The notes beneath the pieces were generated by a model. The model worked only from the letters and a program-made list of their open reading frames with translations. It was not told where the DNA came from and did no database searches. A stretch of DNA of 64,000 bases from Apibacter adventoris (GTDB taxonomy: Bacteria > Bacteroidota > Bacteroidia > Flavobacteriales > Weeksellaceae), in contig NZ_PSZM01000040.1 of NCBI RefSeq assembly GCF_002964975.1, forward strand, positions 186,001 to 250,000, given 5' to 3'. Positions 33,427-43,217 of the stretch are shown here, piece after piece. Numbering within the stretch: the stretch's first letter is position 1; every line of letters starts with the position of its first letter. The translations under genes and the position numbers were made by a program.

Positions 33427-34260
33427 ATGAAATCAATATCAATTCAGGGAATCAAAGGTTCTTTTCATCATGAAGCTGTAGTGAAATTTTTTCAAAATGA
33501 AAAAGTAGAAATCTTGGACAGTCCCACATTCAAATCTTTGGTTACAGATGTGGTGAGCAAAAAAACAGATTATGGTATGATGGCTATAGAAAACTCCATA
33601 GCCGGAGCAATTTTACCCAATTATAGTTTAATAACTAAATATAAATTACATATTATAGGTGAAATTGTACTTCCCATAAAGCATCATTTACTTGTTTTGC
33701 CGGAAGAAACAATAGATACCATTACTGAAGTACGTACACATCCTATGGCTTTATTACAATGTGAAAATTTTTTAGAAAAATATCCAGATTGGAAATTATT
33801 AGCCAAAGATGATACTGCTACATGTGCCCGTAATATTCATGAAAAAAAATTGAAAGGAATAGCTACTATAGGGTCTAAATTGGCTGCTGAAATGTATCAT
33901 TTAAAAATATTGCAAGAAAACATTCATGATATTTCAGATAATTACACACGTTTTTATTTACTATCGACCACACCGGAAAAAATAAATAACTTTAATAAAG
34001 CATCCTTGTATTTTACTACCGATCATACAATGGGAAGTTTGGCCAAAGTATTAAATACCTTGGCTAAATATAAAATGAATATGACTAAAATACAATCAGT
34101 ACCCTTAAGTGGTTCTGTATTCCAATATTCATTTCATGTAGATATAGTTTCAAAAGAAAGCGGATATGACACATATTATGAAGCTTTAGAAGAAATAAAA
34201 ACACAAACAGGATTTTTACATGTTTTAGGAGAATATAAAGAATATAAAATCGAAAAATGA
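33427..34260 (+). CDS. pheA: Prephenate dehydratase
   Basis: A 277-residue enzyme converting prephenate to phenylpyruvate in phenylalanine synthesis. The catalytic domain (about 1-180) begins ISIQGIKGSFHHEAV, with MAIENSIAGAI near 56 and the catalytic TRF motif (NYTRFYLLS) near 178. A C-terminal ACT domain follows (MGSLAKVLNTLAKYKMNMTKIQSVP), which binds phenylalanine for feedback inhibition. No chorismate mutase domain is attached. Its stop overlaps the next start (ATGA at 34257-34260), so translation is probably coupled to cvpA and the sulfatase gene that follow. Confidence 0.94.
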   Translation: MKSISIQGIKGSFHHEAVVKFFQNEKVEILDSPTFKSLVTDVVSKKTDYGMMAIENSIAGAILPNYSLITKYKLHIIGEIVLPIKHHLLVLPEETIDTITEVRTHPMALLQCENFLEKYPDWKLLAKDDTATCARNIHEKKLKGIATIGSKLAAEMYHLKILQENIHDISDNYTRFYLLSTTPEKINNFNKASLYFTTDHTMGSLAKVLNTLAKYKMNMTKIQSVPLSGSVFQYSFHVDIVSKESGYDTYYEALEEIKTQTGFLHVLGEYKEYKIEK

Positions 34261-34715
34261 TATATGAATATATTTTATTAGGCGGCACTTTTTTAGGAGC
34301 TTTAATGGGTTATATAAAAGGTTTCTTAAAACAAATATCCTCTCTTATAGGACTTTTATTAGGTATAGGAATCGCTATTTTATTTTCTTCTCAAGCTCAT
34401 GATTTTTTTGTAGATAAAGGCATACTTTCGCCTTCTTCCTCACTTTGGTTAAGTTTTATTCTCACAGTAGGTATTGTTCTTTTCGTAGTTTTATTTTTAA
34501 CAAAATTGATTAAGAATTTATTAAAAAAAATGGGTTTAGATTTTACTAATAAAATAGCCGGAATGCTCTTAGGCGCCTTAAAATACTTTATAATAATCAT
34601 GATTCCGTATTGTTTTTTAGAATCTATTCAGGTTATTACTAAAGATAATAGTACCTCTAATTTATTAGTTACAATAAAAATATTTAAAGATATAGTTTTC
34701 AAACATTTAATATGA
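34257..34715 (+). CDS. cvpA: CvpA family membrane protein
   Basis: A 152-residue inner-membrane protein with four hydrophobic segments. It starts with the conserved GTFLGALMGYIKGFLKQISSLIGL, typical of CvpA (GAxxGYxKGxxxQ), then helices around LWLSFILTVGIVLFVVLF and MLLGALKYFIIIMIPYCFL. CvpA proteins are linked to colicin V export and envelope integrity in enterobacteria; the role here is unknown. It overlaps pheA by 4 bases and the next gene by 4 bases, so the three genes form one translation-coupled unit. Confidence 0.85.
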   Translation: MIYEYILLGGTFLGALMGYIKGFLKQISSLIGLLLGIGIAILFSSQAHDFFVDKGILSPSSSLWLSFILTVGIVLFVVLFLTKLIKNLLKKMGLDFTNKIAGMLLGALKYFIIIMIPYCFLESIQVITKDNSTSNLLVTIKIFKDIVFKHLI

Positions 34716-36565
34716 ATAAAAATTTAAAATTAACTACTAGGCAAATTTATATAGCAACTTTATTTAATTTATTAATAATTCTTTACATAGGATGTAAATA
34801 TCTGAAGTATACAGAAAATATTTCTGGATTTCTCTCTTATTTTTATATGGTAGCATCTTTAATAGGGCATTTTTTTCTAATATGTATATTACCATTTTTA
34901 GTAAGCCTTATTATTTTATATACATTTAAATCTATTTCTATATGTAAAATTATTTTTAGTGTATTATCTGTAGCTATTATTATTTATTTACAAATAGATA
35001 TTTTAGTATACAGTCAGTTCAGATATCATTTATCTCCTATCGTTTTTAAATTGCTTTTCGGAAAAAGAGCTACAGACACTTTTCAATTTTCTGCTATTAA
35101 TATTTTAATTTCTATCATTTTCATATTAGGTTTAGTAGTTTGTGAGATTTTTATATTGTATATTTCAAAAAAAATAGCTAATCGAATTATAAATTTACAT
35201 ATAAAACTCATATTAAGTTTTATTACATTCTGTCTTTTGTGTACTCATTTATTATTTGCTTGGTCAGATGCCAATCGATACAGATCTATCGCACAAATGA
35301 AAAATATATATCCGGTATTTTTTCCTTTAACGGCGGATAAACTTTTACATAAATTAAACTTAGTAGATAAAAATGAAATAGAAAAAAATACTCTATTAAG
35401 CAAATCCTATTCAAAAGCAATAATTAAATATCCTTTACATCCAATCAAATCACAAAATAGTAAAAAGAAAAATATTCTCTTTATAGTAATAGATTCTTGG
35501 AGATTTAATTGTATGACAGAAAAAATCACACCTAATATTTATCAATTATCTAAACAATCACAAGTTTTTCAAAATCATAAAAGTGGATCTAATATGACAA
35601 CCGGTGGCATATTTTCTTTATTTTATGCAATTCCTGCAACTTATTACGATCAATTTACAGGTTTACAAATATCACCTGTATTTTTTGAAGAACTAAAAAA
35701 ACAAAACTATAACCTTTCCATACTTTCCAGCTCAACATTAGAAAATCCTCCTTTTAATAAAAATGTTTTTTCAGGAATTAAAAATTTAAGACTAGATTCT
35801 CAAGGAAATTCCTCCTCGGAAAGGGATAAGGATATTTATAATGAATGGATAAAATTTATTAATATGCAATCATCAAATAAAAAACCTTTCTTTAGTTTTT
35901 TATTTTTTGATTCTGCTCATGGTTTTGATTATCCCGCGGATTATCCCGTAAAATTTAAACCGACTTTAAATGAAGTTAATTATCTGGTCTTAAATGATAC
36001 GTTTGACCCATTACCTTTTTTAAACAGATATAAAAATTCTTTAAACTATATAGATAATCTTATAGGAGGAATATTAAAAAAACTAGAACAAAAAGGATTA
36101 TTAGAATCTACCCTTGTGGTAATAACCGGAGACCATGGACAGGAATTTAATGATAACCATAAAGGATACTGGCAACATGGAGGTAATTTTTCTGATTATC
36201 AGATCGCAACTCCTCTCATTATATATGATAGTGCCAAGAAACCTGCAAGTTACACATATCTTACTTTACACTATGATATAATTCCCACTATTATGAGCTC
36301 TATATTAGGGGTACAAAATAACTATAATGATTATAGTGAGGGGAAAGATTTATACATTTCTGGAAATAGAGATTGGTTTATATGTGGATATAATCAGAAG
36401 TATGCTATTGTAGAAAATAATATGATTATCAATATTTATTCGTCAGGTATGTATGATGTAGTAGACAAAAATCTAAATCCTTTGGATGATAGTAAAATTG
36501 ATTTAAATATTGTAAAAGAGGCTGTGAAAGAAAATACACGTTTCTATAACATTTCTAAAAATTAA
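34712..36565 (+). CDS. Membrane-anchored sulfatase-fold protein, YejM/PbgA-like
   Basis: A 617-residue protein with five N-terminal membrane helices (about 10-190) and a periplasmic alkaline-phosphatase-superfamily domain from about 245. Visible are ILFIVIDSWRFNCM, then SGSNMTTGGIFSLFYAIPATYYDQF around 290-310, and VVITGDHGQEFNDNHKGYWQHGG near 470. The S-G-x-N-x-T-x-GIF-x-LFY stretch strongly resembles E. coli YejM (PbgA/LapC), which senses lipid A and controls LpxC stability. Unlike YejM, the GDHGQEF metal motif is intact, so a hydrolase or transferase activity remains possible. It overlaps cvpA by 4 bases. Confidence 0.8.
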   Translation: MNKNLKLTTRQIYIATLFNLLIILYIGCKYLKYTENISGFLSYFYMVASLIGHFFLICILPFLVSLIILYTFKSISICKIIFSVLSVAIIIYLQIDILVYSQFRYHLSPIVFKLLFGKRATDTFQFSAINILISIIFILGLVVCEIFILYISKKIANRIINLHIKLILSFITFCLLCTHLLFAWSDANRYRSIAQMKNIYPVFFPLTADKLLHKLNLVDKNEIEKNTLLSKSYSKAIIKYPLHPIKSQNSKKKNILFIVIDSWRFNCMTEKITPNIYQLSKQSQVFQNHKSGSNMTTGGIFSLFYAIPATYYDQFTGLQISPVFFEELKKQNYNLSILSSSTLENPPFNKNVFSGIKNLRLDSQGNSSSERDKDIYNEWIKFINMQSSNKKPFFSFLFFDSAHGFDYPADYPVKFKPTLNEVNYLVLNDTFDPLPFLNRYKNSLNYIDNLIGGILKKLEQKGLLESTLVVITGDHGQEFNDNHKGYWQHGGNFSDYQIATPLIIYDSAKKPASYTYLTLHYDIIPTIMSSILGVQNNYNDYSEGKDLYISGNRDWFICGYNQKYAIVENNMIINIYSSGMYDVVDKNLNPLDDSKIDLNIVKEAVKENTRFYNISKN

Positions 36566-36586
36566 AAAAAATAAAAAGTTTAGGTT

Positions 36587-38527
36587 TTATTTCAAAGAAT
36601 TTCCTTTCATAGTATATTGCCAAGATAATCTCATAAGCTTGTTATAATCATCTGAATATTTATTTATACTAATTTTTTTATCTTTAAAATTCAGTAAATT
36701 AATTTCACTAATCAATTCATCTTTAGGAAAATAATATAATGAATCTTTATCAATCACCTTTTCAAAACCTATACCGTATTTCTTTCCGGGTATTAACAAT
36801 GAGCTGCCAAAACTATAATAGGAAAATCCCTTGGGAGCTATCATTTCTATAAGAGTAGGCATAATATCTATATGGCTTCCGGGAATATTTATTTTTTGTT
36901 TCGGAATATTTTTACCATACAAAATAAAAGGTACAGCAGATCTTTCATACAAATTAGGGGAATGATTTATAAATCTTCTACCATAGTGGTCTCCCGTAAA
37001 GCCAAATAGACCGGATTTATATTTTAAATTAGCTTTTTCCATGAATTTTCCTATAGCAAAATCTCCATACCATAAATGTCCTAACTCTTTCATATTCATA
37101 CCTCCGTCATAATACTTTTGCATATCTTTAGGAAAATCTTCGGGAGTTTTATAAGGAAACCCTTTTTTCCAAACATTTATAGCATAAGGAGGATGATAGC
37201 TCGAAGTCAGAATTAAATTAAAAGTATATTCTTCAGTATTAACATGATTAAGAACTAAGTCAAATAATTTTTCATCTTCTACACCCCAATCTCCTGAATC
37301 TTGTTTTCCTCCGGCATCAACCCCTGAGTAAATATTTTCACAGCCTTGATATTGAGAAAATCCCCCAATATTTTCCCATGAAAGAAACCCTCCATAAAAC
37401 AAATTAGTTTTATATCCTAATTTTTTAAATTGTTTAAAAATGGAACTTATATAAGGATCATGAATAGTTCCTAATTGACTTATATTAATTCCACAGTAGG
37501 GAATTCCTGATACAATGGTTCCATAAGCATAAAATGTAGCATTATAAGAAGGAAGAAAATTAACAAAATGCATTCCGTTTTCCGCTAGGTTGTAGAGATT
37601 ATCAGATAATCTGAATGCACGGTATTTATCCATTAAAGGCCAGGCATCATAGCTTTCCATAATTACCAAAAAAATTTGTTTAGGTTTTTCAATAGTATTA
37701 CCCTGAGCTTCTTTATATATAATCTGATCTATATTTTTACCCCCATATTCTTTTTGGATATTTTCATTACCGAAAGGATTTTTTCCATTCAGCAGATTCA
37801 GAGACTTAAAATCTTCATATGCATATTTGAGAGATCTGTAAGGATTTATAATTGTTTTATTTAAAAAATTATTTTTTGTTACGGCGGCCCATTTTCTTAT
37901 TGCAGGAACAGCTGTAAAAGAACCTCTGATTCCACCGATAAATAAAATAAGTAAAATAATTATCAGGCTTATCTTGCCATAGAAAGGTTTGATTTTAATT
38001 AGAACCTTATAGATAGAATTTTTTTTCTCATAAAAAATAAAAATACATATACCTATTAGCCATGTAATGAAAGTAAAAAGAGTATTTAATACAGGATTAT
38101 AATATTCTACAATTGTTTTCCAAATAGCTTTTTTATCATCATATAATCCTAAGAAAATAAAATTACTAAATTGTTCCCTATATTCTTTATAATAGTTTAA
38201 AGAAACCATACAGATTAATGTAGAAAGGATTAAAAATAAATATTGAAAAATAATTCGGATAATTCGTATTATTTTGAATTTGTTAAACGGAGAGAGAATT
38301 AATAAAGAAATTAAAGGGATCATGATAAAGTAACAAACAGCCGTAGAATCAAAACGCATTCCCATAAAAAACGCATTATAATAATCTGAAAAATCTACTT
38401 TTTTGCCAAGTTCTTTGTGAAAACTTATAATAAAAATTATTCTGAAAATAAAAAAAAACAAAATACCAAAGAACCAAAAAAATATTAAGTTGCTCAATTC
38501 TTTTATGAAATTATTCCATTTGTTCAT
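36587..38527 (-). CDS. LTA synthase family protein (sulfatase fold, membrane-anchored)
   Basis: A 646-residue protein with five membrane helices (about 15-215) and a periplasmic sulfatase-like domain. Key elements are IFLVIMESYDAW near 280, the nucleophile region PSYNATFYAYGTIVSG near 330, ENIYSGVDAGGKQDSGDWGVEDEKLFD, and FTGDHYGRRF near 512. In firmicutes such enzymes polymerise lipoteichoic acid. In Bacteroidota, which lack LTA, members probably transfer phospho-head groups to lipids or glycans. It is convergent with the YejM-like gene, 21 bases apart. A -7 element TATTTTTG lies upstream at 38551-38558. Confidence 0.88.
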   Translation of the reverse strand: MNKWNNFIKELSNLIFFWFFGILFFFIFRIIFIISFHKELGKKVDFSDYYNAFFMGMRFDSTAVCYFIMIPLISLLILSPFNKFKIIRIIRIIFQYLFLILSTLICMVSLNYYKEYREQFSNFIFLGLYDDKKAIWKTIVEYYNPVLNTLFTFITWLIGICIFIFYEKKNSIYKVLIKIKPFYGKISLIIILLILFIGGIRGSFTAVPAIRKWAAVTKNNFLNKTIINPYRSLKYAYEDFKSLNLLNGKNPFGNENIQKEYGGKNIDQIIYKEAQGNTIEKPKQIFLVIMESYDAWPLMDKYRAFRLSDNLYNLAENGMHFVNFLPSYNATFYAYGTIVSGIPYCGINISQLGTIHDPYISSIFKQFKKLGYKTNLFYGGFLSWENIGGFSQYQGCENIYSGVDAGGKQDSGDWGVEDEKLFDLVLNHVNTEEYTFNLILTSSYHPPYAINVWKKGFPYKTPEDFPKDMQKYYDGGMNMKELGHLWYGDFAIGKFMEKANLKYKSGLFGFTGDHYGRRFINHSPNLYERSAVPFILYGKNIPKQKINIPGSHIDIMPTLIEMIAPKGFSYYSFGSSLLIPGKKYGIGFEKVIDKDSLYYFPKDELISEINLLNFKDKKISINKYSDDYNKLMRLSWQYTMKGNSLK

Positions 38528-38637
38528 ATTAAAATCATAGTTTATCTGAACAAAAATAAGGAATAATTTAGTTTTTCAGTTTATACAATATATCAAGTTT
38601 AAATTGTAAATTTACACGCTTATTTTAAACCGTTAAT

Positions 38638-39717
38638 ATGTCAGATTTAGTATTAAAATTAGAAGCTATTAAACAACGATTTGATGAAGTTTCTGATTTA
38701 ATTATACAACCGGATGTAATTTCCGATCAAAAAAGATATGCCCAGCTTAATAAAGAATACAAAGATTTAGGAAAATTAGTAGATGTATACCAAGAATACA
38801 AATCTTTACTCAATACAGTTTCTGATGCCGATGAAATTATAAAAGAAGGTGAAGATGCTGATATGGTAGAGTTGGCAAAAGAAGAAAAAAATGAGGCTTT
38901 AGGTAAATTACCCGAAATGGAAGAAAACATCAAATATATGTTAATACCCAAAGACCCCGAAGATGATAAAAATATAACTGTTGAGTTAAGAGCCGGAACG
39001 GGCGGAGATGAATCTGCAATTTTTGTAGAAGACATTTTTCGAATGTATTCTATGTATTGGCGACAAAAAGGTTGGAATTTTGAAGTTGTAGATGCCACTG
39101 AGGGAAGTGTAAAAGGCTATAAGGAAATGATTGTTAATGTAAGTGGGGAAGGAGCCTATGGTACCATGAAATTTGAATCAGGAGTACATCGGGTACAAAG
39201 AGTTCCTGAAACAGAATCTCAAGGTAGGGTACACACTTCTGCAATAACCGTTGCGGTTTTACCTGAAGCAGAAGAAGTAGATGTAGAAATTAATCCGGCA
39301 GATTTAGAATTTCAAACAGCTCGCTCTAGTGGAGCAGGTGGACAGAACGTTAATAAAGTGGAAACCAAAGTACAGCTCACCCATAAACCTACCGGAATTA
39401 TGATTCAGTGTCAGGTTGCTCGTTCTCAGCATGCTAATAGAGAAATGGCTTTGCAAATGCTTCGTAATAAATTATATGATATGAAGTTACAAGAACACCT
39501 GGATAAAATTTCTGCACATAGAAAAACGATGGTTTCAACGGGTGACCGTTCGGCAAAAATTCGTACTTATAATTATCCTCAAGGACGAGTAACCGATCAT
39601 AGGATTAATAAATCCATCTATAATTTAGATAACTTTATGAATGGAGATATAGATGAAATGATAGAAGCCGTGAAAATAGCAGAAAATGCAGAAAAATTGA
39701 AAGGACAGGAAGATTAA
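38638..39717 (+). CDS. prfA: Peptide chain release factor 1
   Basis: A 359-residue class I release factor reading UAA and UAG. It has an N-terminal helical domain, the stop-codon recognition PxT motif in [17 protein letters not shown] (residues about 187-205), and the universally conserved GGQ in [15 protein letters not shown] near 236. The C-terminal part contains [17 protein letters not shown]-type sequence (here [17 protein letters not shown]). Length and motifs are normal. RF2 reads SPF instead of PxT, so the assignment to RF1 is firm. Monocistronic in appearance. Confidence 0.97.
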   Translation: MSDLVLKLEAIKQRFDEVSDLIIQPDVISDQKRYAQLNKEYKDLGKLVDVYQEYKSLLNTVSDADEIIKEGEDADMVELAKEEKNEALGKLPEMEENIKYMLIPKDPEDDKNITVELRAGTGGDESAIFVEDIFRMYSMYWRQKGWNFEVVDATEGSVKGYKEMIVNVSGEGAYGTMKFESGVHRVQRVPETESQGRVHTSAITVAVLPEAEEVDVEINPADLEFQTARSSGAGGQNVNKVETKVQLTHKPTGIMIQCQVARSQHANREMALQMLRNKLYDMKLQEHLDKISAHRKTMVSTGDRSAKIRTYNYPQGRVTDHRINKSIYNLDNFMNGDIDEMIEAVKIAENAEKLKGQED

Positions 39718-39822
39718 TTTCTATAAATATGGATAAAAAATTTTGTTTTTAATTCTTATAACTGTTTTTAATTCATAATCTCAAATTATATTTAAGATAT
39801 TTACGTAACAAAAATAAACTCT

Positions 39823-40695
39823 TTGAAAAAAAATATTTCTTTAATTCTAATTTTATTTATAGTAATTAAAATTTCTGCTCAACAATATTTTGGAATTTAT
39901 AGTCAAATTAAGGAAAATACCTCACAATATGTATATGCAGATACAACAAATGTTCGCCAGGGTCCGGGAATTAACTATCCCATAATCGATAAATTAACTT
40001 TAGGACAGGAAGTAATCATTAATAATATTTTTGATAATAAATATGTTTATACTCAAAATGGTATTAGGGCGTGTTGGATTTCTGTTAGTTATGTTAAAGA
40101 TGGTATAAATAAACAAGGATACGTCTGGGAAGGAAATCTCACTTTTAACCCTATGAGAAGGGGAAATACCAAATTTATTTATGGAATTAATGCTATAAAA
40201 CTAAATAAAAAGCAATATCCTACAGAAGAACACCACACACAATATCTTTATAAAGTAGAATTAAAAATACTGGTTGAAGATATGTTAATTGATAAAAAAA
40301 TATTTTATACAGATACCGAACAAAGCTATACTGAAGCAAATGTATATGAAAATTTGGGCTTAAAAGATGTTAAAAATATCATACGTATTTCCTTTGAGGG
40401 TGAAGCTTGCGGAATTCCCAGCTATTATTATTATTTTGCATGGAATGGAAATAAAATTCTAGACTTACCGTCAAGATATGGAGTAGGAGATGCTGGAATA
40501 TTTAATTATTCAGAAAAATTTATATTTCCTTTAGAAAAAGGTGGTAAACCCAATAGGATTATAAAAAAAATTGAATCAAGATGGCTTGAAGAAGGTCAGG
40601 AGTTTACCAGTTACGATGATATGTCTGTAGAAAGGAAAAAAGAAGAGTTTTTATGGAACGGTAAAAATTATAAAAAGATAAAAAAAGGTCTTTAA
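39823..40695 (+). CDS. Secreted SH3b-domain protein
   Basis: A 290-residue protein with a signal peptide (MKKNISLILILFIVIKISAQ). The start is a TTG, kept because the signal peptide would be lost otherwise. The mature N-terminal half is a bacterial SH3 domain: YADTTNVRQGPGINYPIIDKL, then GQEVIINN, ACWISVSY and KQGYVWEGNL. SH3b domains bind cell-wall peptides or mediate envelope contacts. The second half (about 125-290) is a beta-rich domain with RYGVGDAGIFNYSEKFIFPLE, of a kind often found with SH3b in Bacteroidota and without known activity. Confidence 0.75.
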   Translation: MKKNISLILILFIVIKISAQQYFGIYSQIKENTSQYVYADTTNVRQGPGINYPIIDKLTLGQEVIINNIFDNKYVYTQNGIRACWISVSYVKDGINKQGYVWEGNLTFNPMRRGNTKFIYGINAIKLNKKQYPTEEHHTQYLYKVELKILVEDMLIDKKIFYTDTEQSYTEANVYENLGLKDVKNIIRISFEGEACGIPSYYYYFAWNGNKILDLPSRYGVGDAGIFNYSEKFIFPLEKGGKPNRIIKKIESRWLEEGQEFTSYDDMSVERKKEEFLWNGKNYKKIKKGL

Positions 40696-40920
40696 TTATT
40701 TGTAAACATTAGTGTGAAAAAATTGAAAGTTCAATATATAGAAGAAGACTGGTTACTACCTTTTCAAATCAAAAATTTATACCTTAAAATGAAATAAAAA
40801 AGTGTATAAACACTTTCACTTTTAGAATTAAAGAAAATTTTTTAGCTTTGTTTTTATTAAATAAAATTTCTTATAAAAAAATAATATATTTAAAAATTTA
40901 TAACCCAAAAAAATTAGTAC

Positions 40921-41904
40921 ATGAAAAAAATACTTTTTGCTTTATTAATTCCTGTTTTGTCTATGGCTCAGGAAGAAAAAATAAATTTCACCCATAAATT
41001 AACATATTTCACAAATCCGCTTATAGATAGTACCGATATAAATATATATCATTCCAAGGATGGAAGTCTTGTAGAAATGATGGGAGATAATATTTTGTTT
41101 AAAAATAAGCTATCAGTTCCCATAAAAATCAATATAGAGGGAGATTTAAAAGCCTATAATAAATACAATATAGATTCAATACCTTCTTTTACATTATCAA
41201 AAACACAAAATAAAGCGGTAATAAATGGAATACCTTGTAATTATTACAAGGCAATAAATAATAAGGAAATGTATAAAGAATCAGGAAGTATGTATGAAGT
41301 ATGCATTTCAGAAAATCATCCTATTAATTTATTAGCAACAATACCGATTACGAACAAAAATATCAAAGGATTAATTTTAAGAATTGATGATTATTATGAT
41401 AGAAATCATTTTATTGAATTAAAATCTATAAATAATGTAAAATTAGTAAAATCTTTAAATTGGAAAAAATTTGAAGAAGAATATACCGATTATATTACTC
41501 AAGATAAAGAATCAGAGCCACAAGATACAGATTTTATGGATTCGAACTCTATAGATTACGGAATTTTAAAATATAATTCTCAATATAAAGTTATAAAAAC
41601 AAAAGAAATGGACTTAGCTGTAGAATTGTTAGAAAATGATTCTCCTTATTGGCCGGGAATTCCACAATATTGCAGCAATTTGGAAAATATAGTTACCCGT
41701 TTTTCAGATAAAGAACTTAAAGAACATGCTAAAAATTATGCCGGACAAATTTGTGATTTATATTTATCTGAAGTAAAAGAATATTCTGTAGATGTTAAAA
41801 GTACTTTAGATGCAATACGCTATGAAGAAAATTATTTTATGAAACACAACATTAGTAAAAAAGAACGCAAATTATTAACTGAATTTTTAGACGAATTAGA
41901 TTAA
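40921..41904 (+). CDS. Secreted protein of unknown function, tandem paralog 1
   Basis: A 327-residue protein with a signal peptide (MKKILFALLIPVLSMAQ). It shares domain order and many stretches with the next gene: DSIPSFTLSKT near 82, KNIKGLILRI near 160, then AVELLENDSPYWPGIPQYC, and a C-terminal helical region CDLYLSEVKEYSVDVKSTLDAIRYEENYF in pieces. The N-terminal half is beta-rich and may be a DUF4412-like fold; the C-terminal third is helical. I do not recognise a function. A terminator follows at 41932-41960, so the two paralogs are transcribed separately. Confidence 0.75.
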   Translation: MKKILFALLIPVLSMAQEEKINFTHKLTYFTNPLIDSTDINIYHSKDGSLVEMMGDNILFKNKLSVPIKINIEGDLKAYNKYNIDSIPSFTLSKTQNKAVINGIPCNYYKAINNKEMYKESGSMYEVCISENHPINLLATIPITNKNIKGLILRIDDYYDRNHFIELKSINNVKLVKSLNWKKFEEEYTDYITQDKESEPQDTDFMDSNSIDYGILKYNSQYKVIKTKEMDLAVELLENDSPYWPGIPQYCSNLENIVTRFSDKELKEHAKNYAGQICDLYLSEVKEYSVDVKSTLDAIRYEENYFMKHNISKKERKLLTEFLDELD

Positions 41905-41931
41905 TTTATATTCTGTTAATCGAATTTTATT

Positions 41932-41963
41932 AAATCTGCTTTACATTAAAAAGCAGATTTTTT
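41932..41963 (+). terminator. Terminator between the tandem paralogs
   Basis: AAATCTGCTTT (41932-41942) pairs with AAAGCAGATTT (41950-41960), followed by T residues. Confidence 0.8.
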
Positions 41964-42056
41964 ATTTCTTTATAAAATTACACCAATTATATCATTGGAA
42001 TATTTTAAAAACCATATATTTGATCAGAACTTAAAAAAAAAACTAAAAATAAAACA

Positions 42057-43079
42057 ATGAAAAGACTGCTATTAGCTCTGCTACTTCCTGTTTTATCTAT
42101 GGCTCAGGAAGATAGAATAAATTTTAATACTAGTTTACACTATCAAATGAAATTAGAGAATAAAACTATAGATCTAGATGTATATTATTCTCCAGATGGA
42201 TTTTTTTTAGATGCAGGAGATATAAAAATGTTATTAAAAGATTATCTGGTTGTACCAGTTAATGTCAATTTAAATAGGATGGTTAATTTATCAAAATATG
42301 CAAGATTAGATTCTATACCTTCTTTTACATTATCAAAAACAGATAAAAAAGATAGCATATTAGGATTACCCTGTACGTATTATGATATATTGTTAGAAGG
42401 AAAACCTTTTGAAAAATCTAAAATGTGTATTTCAGAAAAATTTTATTCTTCTACTATGGATTTAGTTGGTCCGTTATCTGCTAAAAATAAAAATATAAAA
42501 GGATTAATTTTGAAAATCGGTTCTGAAGAAAATGGAGCAGGGTGGTTTGAGTTAAAATCTATGGCTAGAACAAGTGCTTTTATTTCTTTAGATTGGCAAA
42601 AAATTTTAACTGAACTTAAAGATAAATCTTTAGCACCAGATATTTTAAAAACCGTTGGTTGTACAACAGAGGAACCCTTTGACTATGAAAATAATTATCC
42701 TGAAGTAGATTCCATAACAACCTCATTTAATTATAACATAAAAACCTATAATTCCGAATATAAAACTTCAAAAATAAAAAATACGAATTTAGCTATAAAT
42801 GAGTTAGAAAAAGACTCTCCATACTGGCACGGGCTTCCAAAATATTGTGCTAACCTTGAAGATAAAATTTCTGAGTTTTCAAATAAAAAACTCAAAAAAC
42901 ACATAAAAAATTATATTGGACAAATTTGCGATTTATATTTATCAGAAATAAAAGAAAATTCGGTAGATGTAAAAAGAACATTAGATGAGATACGATACGA
43001 AGAAAATTATTTCAGAAATTATCAATCTAATAAAAAAGACCACAATTTACTTAATGACTTTTTAAATAAATTAGATTAA
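42057..43079 (+). CDS. Secreted protein of unknown function, tandem paralog 2
   Basis: A 340-residue protein with a signal peptide almost identical to its neighbour's (MKRLLLALLLPVLSMAQ). Shared blocks are DSIPSFTLSKTDKKDSI, KNIKGLILKIGSEE, NELEKDSPYWHGLPKYCANL and GQICDLYLSEIKENSVDVKR. The middle region differs, for example GCTTEEPFDYENNYP. The pair clearly arose by duplication and then diverged, with the C-terminal helical domain best conserved. Function unknown; export to periplasm or surface is expected. A long perfect hairpin follows. Confidence 0.75.
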   Translation: MKRLLLALLLPVLSMAQEDRINFNTSLHYQMKLENKTIDLDVYYSPDGFFLDAGDIKMLLKDYLVVPVNVNLNRMVNLSKYARLDSIPSFTLSKTDKKDSILGLPCTYYDILLEGKPFEKSKMCISEKFYSSTMDLVGPLSAKNKNIKGLILKIGSEENGAGWFELKSMARTSAFISLDWQKILTELKDKSLAPDILKTVGCTTEEPFDYENNYPEVDSITTSFNYNIKTYNSEYKTSKIKNTNLAINELEKDSPYWHGLPKYCANLEDKISEFSNKKLKKHIKNYIGQICDLYLSEIKENSVDVKRTLDEIRYEENYFRNYQSNKKDHNLLNDFLNKLD

Positions 43080-43087
43080 ATTAATAC

Positions 43088-43137
43088 AATAAGACTATGA
43101 GAAAAAGATAATTGAATTATATTCTCATAGTCTTATT
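43088..43137. terminator. Long hairpin between convergent genes
   Basis: AATAAGACTATGAGAA (43088-43103) pairs perfectly with 43122-43137 around an 18-base loop. The T-tract is weak in both directions, so it may act as a transcript-end or mRNA-stabilising hairpin. Confidence 0.55.
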
Positions 43138-43217
43138 AATAACTAACCTGTAAAAAATGCTTAAACTTAATCAAAGTATTTTCGCATCAAGGAACAAGAT
43201 TATAAAGCTTATTCCAA

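Noticed and set aside
40713-40796. Short GTG-started frame of 27 codons downstream of the SH3b gene
   Set aside because: Too short, no homology recognised and no promoter or partner; it could be a remnant but I cannot support it.
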